Positions 44,358-52,043 of a DNA stretch of 64,000 bases are shown one piece after another; position 1 is the stretch's first letter; the number at the start of each line of letters is the position of its first letter. A program made the translations under genes and the position numbers. A model generated the notes under the pieces. That model was not told where the DNA came from and did not search any database. It saw only the letters and a list, made by a program, of their open reading frames with translations. The stretch lies in assembly GCF_029581195.1 (NCBI RefSeq), contig NZ_CP120737.1:6549001-6613000 (forward strand). Direction: 5' to 3'. This stretch comes from Solwaraspora sp. WMMD791. GTDB taxonomy: Bacteria; Actinomycetota; Actinomycetes; Mycobacteriales; Micromonosporaceae.

Positions 44358-45733
44358 GCCGCAGCCCGGGCTTCCCGGTCACCGGGCGGGGACAACTCCG
44401 ACGGCGTCGACGGGCCGGCGGGCAGCCCGTCGCGGGCACCCACCGCCGCCAGCAGCCACGACACGGCGCTGAGACAGGCCAGCATCGCGATGGGTAGGGT
44501 GACCCGGTCCGCCGACGCGCCCAGCCACCAGCCGATGTCCGACGGCCCGGTCACATAGGTGAACACCAGCGTCGCCGCGTACCCGCAGCTGAGCAGCCAG
44601 ATCCAGCCGTCCGAGCCCACGCCGAGCGCCGTGCGTCCGGTGCGGACCAGCAGGAAGCCGGCCAACGAGCAGCAGAGCGCCGTCACGACCAGTGGACCGA
44701 CCGTCTCCCACAGCGCGTCGAGGGTCGGTGGCAGCCGAGTGGTCAGCCGACCGGCGTCGCCGAACAGACCGCCCAACGGCTCGGACTGCTCGATGTCCGA
44801 CGTCGCGCCGACCATCCGGGCCAGGCCGGCCCAGGCCAGCCCGGAACCCACCGGCAGCCAGACCAGCCAGGCCCGGCCGAGGTCGCGTCTCGCCCGGACC
44901 GTCACCAGCACGGCGAGGATGCCACCGGCGACCAGTCCCTCGTTCTTGCTCAGGGCCGCGGCGGTCAGCAGCACCAGCCCGAGAGCGGGACGGGCGAACG
45001 GGTCGGGGTGCAGCAGCAACGCGGCGGCGGCACCCACCAGACATGCCGACCAGAGGGCATCGGCGTAACCGGCGGCCACGTACTCCGCGCCGGTCGCCCA
45101 GGTCGACAGGCCGACGGCGATGCCGGCGGACCAGGCGAGCCATGGCCTGCTGCGGGTGAACACGGCCGCGACCGTCACGACCGCCGTGGCGACCGCCGAG
45201 AAGGTGGTCAGGGCCGACACCACCTGCGCGGTCCGGTAGCTCTGGCCGAACAGGGTCCACGCCGCCGCGACCGGGGCCGAGGCCAGCGGAGGGTAATCGG
45301 TGTGCGAGAAGACGAACCCGGGGCTGGCCATCGCCGCGCGGGCGATTTCGCCGTCGTAGGTGAAGTACCCGGCGTGCAGCCACCAGATCGAGTGCGCGTC
45401 CCAGCTCGTCGGTGGGTGGAGAACAAGAAGCAGGGGTACGGCGAGGACGCCGGACGTGACGGCGACGGCCAGCCATGGCACGGCGGGCTGCGCCGGACGT
45501 GGCCGGCGGAGCAACCAGAGGCTGATCGCCCAGGCGACGATGAAGGCCGCCGCCAGCCAGATGCGGAAGTCGGCGCCGACGGCCAGCATCGCGACGACCG
45601 CGACCGTGCTGACGAGCGCCGTGGCGATCGGAGCGAGCAGCAGTGCGACGGGCAGCGACCGGGCGACGGCGAACGCCGGTGGCAGCCCGGCCGCCACGAC
45701 GAGCGTCACCGTCAGCAGGTGTCCGGCGGGCAT
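44336..45733 (-). CDS. GT-C fold membrane glycosyltransferase-like protein
   Basis: 465 residues with about eleven hydrophobic segments. After the third or fourth segment a loop has SWDAHSIWWLHAGYFTYDGE and SHTDYPPL, the acidic/aromatic arrangement of polyprenyl-phosphate sugar transferases (PMT/ArnT-like, GT39/83). The donor would be a lipid-linked sugar; the acceptor is unknown. The ATG at 45733 shares one base with the stop of the small upstream gene (TGATG), so the two are coupled. The 3' end overlaps the SDR gene by 22 bases. Confidence 0.78.
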   Translation of the reverse strand: MPAGHLLTVTLVVAAGLPPAFAVARSLPVALLLAPIATALVSTVAVVAMLAVGADFRIWLAAAFIVAWAISLWLLRRPRPAQPAVPWLAVAVTSGVLAVPLLLVLHPPTSWDAHSIWWLHAGYFTYDGEIARAAMASPGFVFSHTDYPPLASAPVAAAWTLFGQSYRTAQVVSALTTFSAVATAVVTVAAVFTRSRPWLAWSAGIAVGLSTWATGAEYVAAGYADALWSACLVGAAAALLLHPDPFARPALGLVLLTAAALSKNEGLVAGGILAVLVTVRARRDLGRAWLVWLPVGSGLAWAGLARMVGATSDIEQSEPLGGLFGDAGRLTTRLPPTLDALWETVGPLVVTALCCSLAGFLLVRTGRTALGVGSDGWIWLLSCGYAATLVFTYVTGPSDIGWWLGASADRVTLPIAMLACLSAVSWLLAAVGARDGLPAGPSTPSELSPPGDREARAAAYQAAGA

Positions 45734-46134
45734 CAGCTGACCACCGTCAGCTCGACGGCGTACCGTCGACCCACCGAGCTCTCCCATTGAACGAGGCTCG
45801 CCTGATAGTCGGCTTCCCGCCGGTCGACGACCACGGTGCCGCCAGCCAGCGCGGTGAACTCGCTGAAGCGCTGCAACCACAGGTGCTGCAGCGGCGGATC
45901 GATGATCACCCGGCTACCCGCTGGCACGGTCGCGATGAACTCCTTGCGGATCGCCTCGAAGTCCTGGTGCAGGCGTCGTTGCGCGGCCAGCTGGCCCGGG
46001 GTGCGGACGTAGTCGAATCCGGTGATCCCGGCATCGAGCGCGCCCCGGTTGGCCAGCGCGACGCACAGGAGGGCGAGCGCGACCACGAACACCTGGGTCA
46101 GCTGGCGGACGGGGCGCGACTGACGGAGTTTCAC
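45733..46134 (-). CDS. small single-pass membrane protein, partner of the glycosyltransferase
   Basis: 133 residues. One N-terminal membrane anchor (LTQVFVVALALLCVALANRG), then a soluble part of about 100 residues outside the membrane (GSRVIIDPPLQHLWLQRFSE type). Such small proteins resemble the detached extracytoplasmic domain of GT-C enzymes; that is inference from position. GTG start with GGGAG upstream. It is directly coupled to the transferase gene. Confidence 0.7.
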   Translation of the reverse strand: MKLRQSRPVRQLTQVFVVALALLCVALANRGALDAGITGFDYVRTPGQLAAQRRLHQDFEAIRKEFIATVPAGSRVIIDPPLQHLWLQRFSEFTALAGGTVVVDRREADYQASLVQWESSVGRRYAVELTVVS

Positions 46135-46391
46135 TGGCGCTCCCGTTCCGGCGCGATGGGTCGAGCGCCAAGAACATACAACGCCGAGCCGGGTCGCCGT
46201 GAACCTGGCGGACCGCGGTCCCGTCGCCGGGCGTCACCCGTCGCCGGCCGCGCGTTTCCCTAGGTTCGACCGTTGCTGGTGAACGAGTACGGATCCGTTG
46301 GCGTCTCCATGTCGACACCGGGCACGTCGGAGGGCGGGTCTCGACCGCGCGGGTGTCCAGGGGTGCCACCAATTCTGAAGGGACCGGTCGG

Positions 46392-46742
46392 ATGAGGACG
46401 AGTGTCAAGAAGATCGCTGTCGGGGTGTTGGCGGTCGCCGCGCTGACCTTCGGGCTGCCGCCGAATCCGGCGATGGCCATCAACCAGGTCGCCTGCGACG
46501 GCCGTACCGACTTCCTCAAGCTGTACTCCGGCGGCGGCACCTGGGGTGGTGCCTACTGCTTCGCCAACGCCGGCGTGATCGCGGTGAACATCGACGGTGT
46601 CTACGAGTTCCACAGCGGCAACAACAAGGCGACGGTCAACTACGAGCGCGACGGTCGCTACCACACCATCACCCTGGAGAAGTGGTCGGGCGCAAGCTTC
46701 GGCGGTGCCCGGGTCCGAGCGTACGAGCTGCGGATCTGGTGA
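46392..46742 (+). CDS. secreted beta/gamma-crystallin-fold protein (Streptomyces killer toxin-like)
   Basis: 116 residues: signal peptide (about 1-29, ending NPAMA) and one small beta-rich domain, INQVACDGRTDFLKLYSGGG ... GNNKATVNYERDGRYHTITL ... YELRIW. The pattern matches the Streptomyces killer toxin-like (SKLP) crystallin family, whose founding member inhibits yeasts and filamentous fungi. Cysteines at CDG and AYCFANAG could form a disulfide. The ATG at 46392 is preceded by GAAGGGA. Function is inferred by family only. Confidence 0.82.
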   Translation: MRTSVKKIAVGVLAVAALTFGLPPNPAMAINQVACDGRTDFLKLYSGGGTWGGAYCFANAGVIAVNIDGVYEFHSGNNKATVNYERDGRYHTITLEKWSGASFGGARVRAYELRIW

Positions 46743-46925
46743 CCAGCGACCGACGATGGCGGAGACGCGCTGATCAACTACGGACGGGTGGGTGATTCCC
46801 GAGGGATTCCTGGCGATCGATCGATGTGATGGTAATACTCCGTTGGCAAGGGGCGGCGTCCTGGACGCAACACCGGGTCCTGGGGCCGGACGCCACCCAC
46901 AATGGAGGACCGAAGGAGGCTCATC

Positions 46926-47393
46926 GTGAGATCGATGTCCCGTACCGTCCGACTCACCCTCGCCGTGGCGACCGGGCTGGCGCTGATGGTGACCGCCAGC
47001 CCGGCGACCGCCGCGCCCGCCGCCGCGGCGGTGACAGGGTCTGCCGCAGCGACTGCGGCGGCGACCTGGGACCTGTCGGACTACGAGCAGCGGGCCTGCA
47101 TCCCGGCCGACACCCCATGGTTCACGTACTTCATCGGTTTCATCGCCGGAAGCTGGTCGACGCCGCTGCAGGTCGACGTACAGGGCCTGCCCGCCGGCAC
47201 CGTCACGAGCCTGCCGCACCCGCCGATCGCGCCGAGAGACAACGGTGACCGGTACCTCGGCACCGTCTTGGTCACCGTGAATCTGCCGCCGCTCGACTAC
47301 GGCGACTACCCGGCTGTGATGACGGTGACCGATGGATCAAGCACGCAGACCATGCCGATCCTGATCCGGGCGCAGGAGAGCTGGGGCTGCTGA
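46926..47393 (+). CDS. small secreted protein with two conserved-looking cysteines, unknown function
   Basis: 155 residues. A signal peptide (about residues 1-30, VRLTLAVATGLALMVTASPA then TAAPA) is followed by an Ala-rich spacer. A beta-rich domain of about 105 residues comes next (WDLSDYEQRACIPADTPWFT ... GTVLVTVNLPPLDYGDYPA ... RAQESWGC). One cysteine near the start and one as the last residue probably form a disulfide. I do not recognise the family with confidence. The GTG at 46926 is fixed by GGAGG 6-11 bases upstream. Confidence 0.75.
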   Translation: MRSMSRTVRLTLAVATGLALMVTASPATAAPAAAAVTGSAAATAAATWDLSDYEQRACIPADTPWFTYFIGFIAGSWSTPLQVDVQGLPAGTVTSLPHPPIAPRDNGDRYLGTVLVTVNLPPLDYGDYPAVMTVTDGSSTQTMPILIRAQESWGC

Positions 47394-47399
47394 GCCGGC

Positions 47400-47577
47400 G
47401 CCGGCTCCGGACATCGAGGCGCGGCACCTCGAGGGCGGGCAGCAGCTCGGCGATCGCGGTCGCGACCCGGCTCGCGTCCAGCTGGTCCGAGTCGAACACC
47501 CGGACGGCGGGGATCGTCGGCAGGTGCTCGCGGAACCGCTGCTGCGCCCGGTGGTGGAGCCCCGGATCACGGGACAA
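47400..47577 (-). pseudogene. relic resembling the C-terminus of a small P-loop kinase
   Basis: The minus strand reads RFREHLPTIPAVRVFDSDQL then DASRVATAIAELLPALEVPR, a pattern seen at the C-terminus of AAA/adenylate-kinase-like proteins. No P-loop or N-terminal part is present. The frame runs on into antisense of the neighbouring gene. Probably a leftover of a deleted gene; the family call is weak. Confidence 0.35.
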
Positions 47578-47585
47578 CCCGCGCG

Positions 47586-47687
47586 TCAGGTCGGCCTGAC
47601 CCCGGCCGCGCGCAACTGCGCGATCAGCCCGTCGAGACTGCGGCCTTCGTACCCGATGCCGATCAGTCCGGCTGCTGGCGAGATCAC
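47586..47687 (-). pseudogene. DUF488 N-terminal fragment
   Basis: A GTG preceded by a purine-rich ribosome-binding site begins ISPAAGLIGIGYEGRSLDGL, the conserved start of DUF488 proteins. After 33 residues it meets a stop (GVRPT). The conserved DVRxxPxSR segment that should follow is missing, and the kinase-like relic starts directly downstream. This looks like a deletion joining the ends of two genes. Confidence 0.5.
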
Positions 47688-47731
47688 CTCCTCACCTTGC
47701 CACACTCGGTGCTGCGGTAGGTGCCCAGCGT

Positions 47732-47777
47732 GCCGGTGTGCCCTCGAGGCAGGCGCCTGCCTCGACGGCACACCGGC
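47732..47777 (-). terminator. 46-bp near-perfect palindrome after the nuclease gene
   Basis: 22 of 23 positions pair symmetrically (only the C at 47743 and C at 47766 fail). It lies 21 bases beyond the stop of the leftward nuclease gene. Most likely its terminator; no T-tract. Confidence 0.65.
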
Positions 47778-47798
47778 GAACGATCCGGCTCGACGTGG

Positions 47799-49055
47799 TC
47801 AGACCACCCGGACCTCGAACGTGTCCATGTCGAGGACGCGGAACTTGTAGTAGAAGTCGCCGAGGTCGCTGCCGCCGAGAGAGTTCTGGGCGGCCGGGAT
47901 CATGCAGGCGCTGAAGCCACCGGAGTCGCCCTGCGTGCGGGTCTGCAGCCAGGGCACCTGACAGCTGAAGCCCTGACCGGTGTTCCAGTTGATGAAGAAG
48001 AACTGCCGGCCGTACGGCTGCATCGACGCGCCCTGGTAGGTGGACGCGAACGGGTACTCGTCGCACTGCATGCCGGCCGGCCGGGGATAGTTGGCCCCGG
48101 TCGGGCAGGCCGCCGCCCGGTTCGCCTCTCGCAGCGCGTCGCTCTGGCTCCTGGTCAGGACCCGCGGCAGGCCGTAGTTCAGGGACAGCCGGATGTGGTA
48201 CGCGTAGTCCGGGTAGCGCGAGGACGGGATCTCCAGCACCGGGCGCACCGTCTCGTAGACGCATCCCGACGGGTAGCCGCCGAGCGCGAAGTCGCAGCGG
48301 TGCGCCCCCGGTGTGGTGCTCGACTGATTGCTCGTCCCGTTGACCCACAGCGAGTTGGCGAACCAGAACTTGATCCCGGCCTGTGCGGCCCACCGGACAC
48401 CACTGATCGAGGTGGCGAAGTAGCCGGCGGCCGAGTGGGTGACACCCGGCATCGCCGTCCCACCGATCGGATTGCTGCCGGTGATCGTGCAATTGATGAG
48501 GCACTGCGGTTCGGCGTACAGGTAGGTGCCGGTCACGGCCGCGCCGGCGTTCTGCCCGGTGACGTAGTCGGCCCGGTAGTGGAACGACTGCGACCAGCGA
48601 AGCGACGAGTAGTCGAGCGTCGTCAGGCTCGACACGGTGTAGCCGATGGTGCCGATCACCTGGCCACTGGGCACCAGGAAGATCAGCAGTACGCCGTCCT
48701 CGACGACGCACGACGCGACCCGCGTCTTCGTGGTGCTCCCGCCACAGATGTCGACAGCGAGCGACCGGTCACCGCCGTCCGTACGGCTGGCGGAGCCGGC
48801 CTTGCGCACCGTCGTGCGACGAAGGCAGGTCGACGGCCCGGACCGGCCGGTGGCGGCCAGTCGCGCCGCCTCGCGCGTGAGGTCGTCGCCGCACTCCGGC
48901 GTGCCGGCGTCCACTGTGCCGGCGGTCGGGACGGTGGCGGGCAGCGCGGCCCCGCCGGTCGCCGGCGCCGCAACGGCCGTCGCCGACGTCATCGGCAGGA
49001 CCGCCACCACCAGCCCCAGGACCACACCGACGATCCCGATTCTTCTTCTGTGCAC
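47799..49055 (-). CDS. secreted NucA/NucB-domain nuclease
   Basis: 418 residues: signal peptide (HRRRIGIVGVVLGLVVAVLP, ending near ATAVAA), a central region of unknown fold, and a C-terminal NucA/NucB-type DNase domain. The domain shows ANRAAACPTG, then CDEYPFASTYQG near residue 330 with the acidic motif, and AAQNSLGGSDLGDFYYKFRV. Many cysteines fit an extracellular protein. The GTG at 49055 was chosen because GGAGGGAG lies just upstream; the GTG at 49073 is also in frame. The promoter region has heptamer repeats placed like SARP boxes, next to the divergent SARP gene. Confidence 0.82.
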   Translation of the reverse strand: MHRRRIGIVGVVLGLVVAVLPMTSATAVAAPATGGAALPATVPTAGTVDAGTPECGDDLTREAARLAATGRSGPSTCLRRTTVRKAGSASRTDGGDRSLAVDICGGSTTKTRVASCVVEDGVLLIFLVPSGQVIGTIGYTVSSLTTLDYSSLRWSQSFHYRADYVTGQNAGAAVTGTYLYAEPQCLINCTITGSNPIGGTAMPGVTHSAAGYFATSISGVRWAAQAGIKFWFANSLWVNGTSNQSSTTPGAHRCDFALGGYPSGCVYETVRPVLEIPSSRYPDYAYHIRLSLNYGLPRVLTRSQSDALREANRAAACPTGANYPRPAGMQCDEYPFASTYQGASMQPYGRQFFFINWNTGQGFSCQVPWLQTRTQGDSGGFSACMIPAAQNSLGGSDLGDFYYKFRVLDMDTFEVRVV

Positions 49056-49086
49056 CTCGGATTCTCCCTCCACCCGGTGTTGGGCG

Positions 49087-49129
49087 AGAATAGGCGCACA
49101 TCTCTGGACATTCTCTGGTCAGTCGATGG
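49087..49129 (-). promoter_or_regulatory. SARP-box-like heptamer repeats and -10 for the nuclease gene
   Basis: On the minus strand CCAGAGA occurs at 49118-49112 and 49107-49101, an 11-base period. Exactly 8 bases later comes TATTCT (49092-49087). A weaker third repeat, CCATCGA (49129-49123), is in the same phase. This is the arrangement known for SARP-activated promoters: heptamers spaced by 4 bases, the last 8 bases before the -10. Confidence 0.65.
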
Positions 49130-49139
49130 CCGGCGTCCC

Positions 49140-49145
49140 TACACT
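49140..49145 (+). promoter_or_regulatory. -10 element for a leaderless SARP transcript
   Basis: TACACT ends 6 bases before the GTG of the SARP gene, with TGGTCA at 49116-49121 as a possible -35 (18-base spacer). No ribosome-binding site precedes the GTG. Transcription would start at or next to the start codon. The -35 overlaps the heptamer repeats. Confidence 0.5.
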
Positions 49146-49151
49146 TCCGGC

Positions 49152-52043
49152 GTGTTGGTGGTCCGGGTGCTCGGCCGTCTCCGTGTGTGGCGCGGCGGTA
49201 GCGAGCTGGACATCGGTCCGCCGGCCCGTCGCCACATGCTCGGCCTGCTGGCGCTCAACGCCGGACGGTTGACGACCCGGCGCGAACTGATCGAGTCGAT
49301 GTGGGGCGAGCGGCCACCGTCCAGCGTGGTCAACGTGCTGCACACTCAGGCCAAGCACCTGCGGCGGCTGCTCGACCCGCAGCGCGTCCCGCGTGACCAG
49401 GCCGGCGTGCTGTCGACCGTCGGCGACGGATACCTGCTGCGCCTTCCGGACGATGCCCTGGACCTGCACCGGTTCCGTCGCTTGTCGCGGGCCGCGCAGG
49501 CGGCGGCCGACCAGGGGGATCCGGGACGCGCGGTGACGCTGCTGCGCGACGCGCTGCGGCTGTGGGAGGACGATCCGCTCTGCGACGTACCAGCGCTCGA
49601 CGATCATCCGACCGTCTGGGGGCTCAAGTCGGAACGCCGCCAGGCCCAGCTGTCCTACTGGGGCCTGTCGCTTCGGGTGGGCGGCGCGGCCGAGGTCGTC
49701 GCCGCACTGACCGCCGAGGCTGCCGCACATCCACTCGACGAGGCGGTGCAGGCGATGCTGATCCGGGCATACCAGGCCACCGGTCAGCGGACGCTGGCGT
49801 TCGAGCGCTATGCGGCGACCCGGCACGCGCTCGCCGAGGAGCTGGGCGTGGAACCCGGGGCAGAGCTGACGCAGGCGCACCGGCAGCTCCTCGACGGTTC
49901 CGGCGACGGTCCGACGTCGCCCGTTCCACGCCAGCTGCCGGCCCCGGTGCCGGACTTCGTCGGCAGGTCCGGCGAGTCCGCTCAGCTCGACGCCGTGCAC
50001 GCCGCCGGTGCCTGCGGTGTCGTGGTGATCTGCGGTACGGCGGGAGTGGGCAAGACCGCGTTCGCCGTGCACTGGGGCCACCTGCGCCGGGACCGGTTCC
50101 CGGACGGCTGGATCCACCTCGACCTGCGGGGAGACGAGGCTGACCACGCCGTGAGCGCACACGAGGCACTGGGGCGGTTGCTTGCTGCGCTCGCGGTGCC
50201 CGACCAGGAGATCCCGGCCGACACCGGCGCGCGGGCCGCCCGCTGGCGCACCGAGACCGACGGCCGTCGGCTGTTCGTGCTGCTGGACAACGTCGCCTCG
50301 GCCGACCAGGTCCGGCCGTTGCTGCCCGGCAGCCGCGCCGCCCTGGTCGTGGTCACCAGTCGGGACCGCCAGGCCGCGTTGGTCGCCCTGCACGGGGCGT
50401 ACCGGATCGAGCTCGACCTGCTGCCGCCGCCGGACGCCGCCGGGCTGCTCGGCCGGCTGTTGGGTGACCGCGCCGGCGCCGACCCGGCCAGCGTCGACTC
50501 GCTCGCCGCGATCTGCGCCCGACTGCCGCTCGCGTTGCGGCTGGCCGCAGAGTACGCCGCAGCGCAGGCGCACCTGCCGTTGTCCGGGATCGTGTCGCAG
50601 CTGCGTCGGGCGAGCCCGTTGGACCTGCTGGACGCCGGTGGTAGCGCGGCGATCCGGCACGTCTTCGGCTGGTCGTACCAGCGGCTGGACGCACCGACGC
50701 AGCGGCTGTTCCGGCTGCTGAGCCTGCACCCCGCGCCGTACTGCACGCTCGCCTGCGCCGCTGCCCTGTCCGGTGCCGACGAGGTCACCACCGCCCAGCT
50801 GATGCACCAGCTGACCAGCGCCTACCTGATGGGGTGCGACCCGCTGGGCCGGTACGCCTTCCACGACCTGCTGCGGGCGTACGCCGCCGAACTGAGCCTC
50901 ACCGTCGACGACCCGGCGGACCGGGACGCGGCGGTCGACCGGCTGTTGACCCACTACGTCGACACCGCCGTGGCCGCGAGCGACGCACTGCACCCGGAGT
51001 GGAGCGCGACCTGGCAGCGCGCCGGGCTCGCGCTCAAGCCCGGTGGGGAGCGGCCCACCCCGGCTGCCGCGCTGGCCTGGTTGGACGGTGAACTGCTGTC
51101 GATCGCCGCGATCTGCCGGTTCGCCCGCCGGCACGGGCGGCCGGAGTACGCGGTCAAGCTGGCCGCCGCCGTGTACCGCTACCTGGAAGCGGGGTACGGC
51201 GTCGAGGCGAAGGCGATCCATGAGCAGGCCATCGACGCCGCCCGCGAGATGGGCGACTTGGCAGCCGAAGCGCATCTGCGGACCAACGCGGCCGTCGTCG
51301 AACGGCTGCTCAGCCGCTATCCATCGGCGGCTGCGGAGCTGGGGCGGGCACTGGAGCTGTGTCGCCGTACCGGGAACCGGCACAGCGAGGCCCGGATCCT
51401 GTCCAACCTGGGCATCGTCGAGGAGCGGTTGGGAGAGTTGGCCTCGTCGGCGGCCCGTCACCACGAGGCAGTCGCGATCTACGAGGAGATCAACGACCCG
51501 CACGGCCACGCCTCGGCGCTGACGAACCTCGGCAACCTCGAGTCCGCCGCCGGCGATCACGCCCGAGCGGCGCAGCGGTTCCTGGCCGCGCATGACATCT
51601 TCGCCGACCTCGGCGCACGGGCCGGTCAGGCCATCGCGTTGACCAACCTCGGTGACGTCCATGTCTCGCTCGGCGAGGATGTCCTCGCCGCCCGCCGACT
51701 ACGGGAGGCACTCGTTCTGTTCCGGGAGATCGGGCACCGCGACGGCGAGGCGACCGCCCTGAGCAACCTCGGGACCGCGTTGAGCCGGCAAGGGTTGCAC
51801 CAGGAGTCGATCGGATCGCTTCAGGAGGCGCTGGACATCTTCCGTGACATCGGGCACCGGTACGGCGAGGCGAGCGTGCTGAACGCGATGGGCGACGCCC
51901 TCTCCGCCCTGGGCCGCGACGACGATGCGGTCGAGCGGTACCGCTCGGCGTTGGCGATCGCCCACGACACCGGCGACGAGGACGAACGGAACCGGGCCGC
52001 CACCGCGCTCGCCAGGATCGGCACGGACCGGCCGACGGCCTAG
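49152..52043 (+). CDS. AfsR/SARP-family transcriptional regulator with NB-ARC and TPR domains
   Basis: 963 residues. In order: OmpR-type winged helix (about 1-95, RVLGRLRVWRGGSELDIGPP), bacterial transcriptional activator domain (about 100-250), NB-ARC ATPase (Walker A GTAGVGKT at 295-302; LLDNVASADQVRPLLPGSRA), then about seven TPR units (about 700-960) such as ALTNLGNLESAAGDHARAAQ. This is the full AfsR layout; relatives switch on antibiotic and other secondary-metabolism genes. GTG start at 49152, with TTG and GTG codons just inside as alternatives. No biosynthetic cluster lies in the window, so the divergent nuclease gene is the nearest candidate target. Confidence 0.93.
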   Translation: MLVVRVLGRLRVWRGGSELDIGPPARRHMLGLLALNAGRLTTRRELIESMWGERPPSSVVNVLHTQAKHLRRLLDPQRVPRDQAGVLSTVGDGYLLRLPDDALDLHRFRRLSRAAQAAADQGDPGRAVTLLRDALRLWEDDPLCDVPALDDHPTVWGLKSERRQAQLSYWGLSLRVGGAAEVVAALTAEAAAHPLDEAVQAMLIRAYQATGQRTLAFERYAATRHALAEELGVEPGAELTQAHRQLLDGSGDGPTSPVPRQLPAPVPDFVGRSGESAQLDAVHAAGACGVVVICGTAGVGKTAFAVHWGHLRRDRFPDGWIHLDLRGDEADHAVSAHEALGRLLAALAVPDQEIPADTGARAARWRTETDGRRLFVLLDNVASADQVRPLLPGSRAALVVVTSRDRQAALVALHGAYRIELDLLPPPDAAGLLGRLLGDRAGADPASVDSLAAICARLPLALRLAAEYAAAQAHLPLSGIVSQLRRASPLDLLDAGGSAAIRHVFGWSYQRLDAPTQRLFRLLSLHPAPYCTLACAAALSGADEVTTAQLMHQLTSAYLMGCDPLGRYAFHDLLRAYAAELSLTVDDPADRDAAVDRLLTHYVDTAVAASDALHPEWSATWQRAGLALKPGGERPTPAAALAWLDGELLSIAAICRFARRHGRPEYAVKLAAAVYRYLEAGYGVEAKAIHEQAIDAAREMGDLAAEAHLRTNAAVVERLLSRYPSAAAELGRALELCRRTGNRHSEARILSNLGIVEERLGELASSAARHHEAVAIYEEINDPHGHASALTNLGNLESAAGDHARAAQRFLAAHDIFADLGARAGQAIALTNLGDVHVSLGEDVLAARRLREALVLFREIGHRDGEATALSNLGTALSRQGLHQESIGSLQEALDIFRDIGHRYGEASVLNAMGDALSALGRDDDAVERYRSALAIAHDTGDEDERNRAATALARIGTDRPTA

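Noticed and set aside
47721-49151. In-frame upstream extension of the SARP gene by 477 codons
   Set aside because: It runs antisense through the nuclease gene and its palindrome, reads as low-complexity Arg/Gly/Val filler, and SARP homology starts at 49152.
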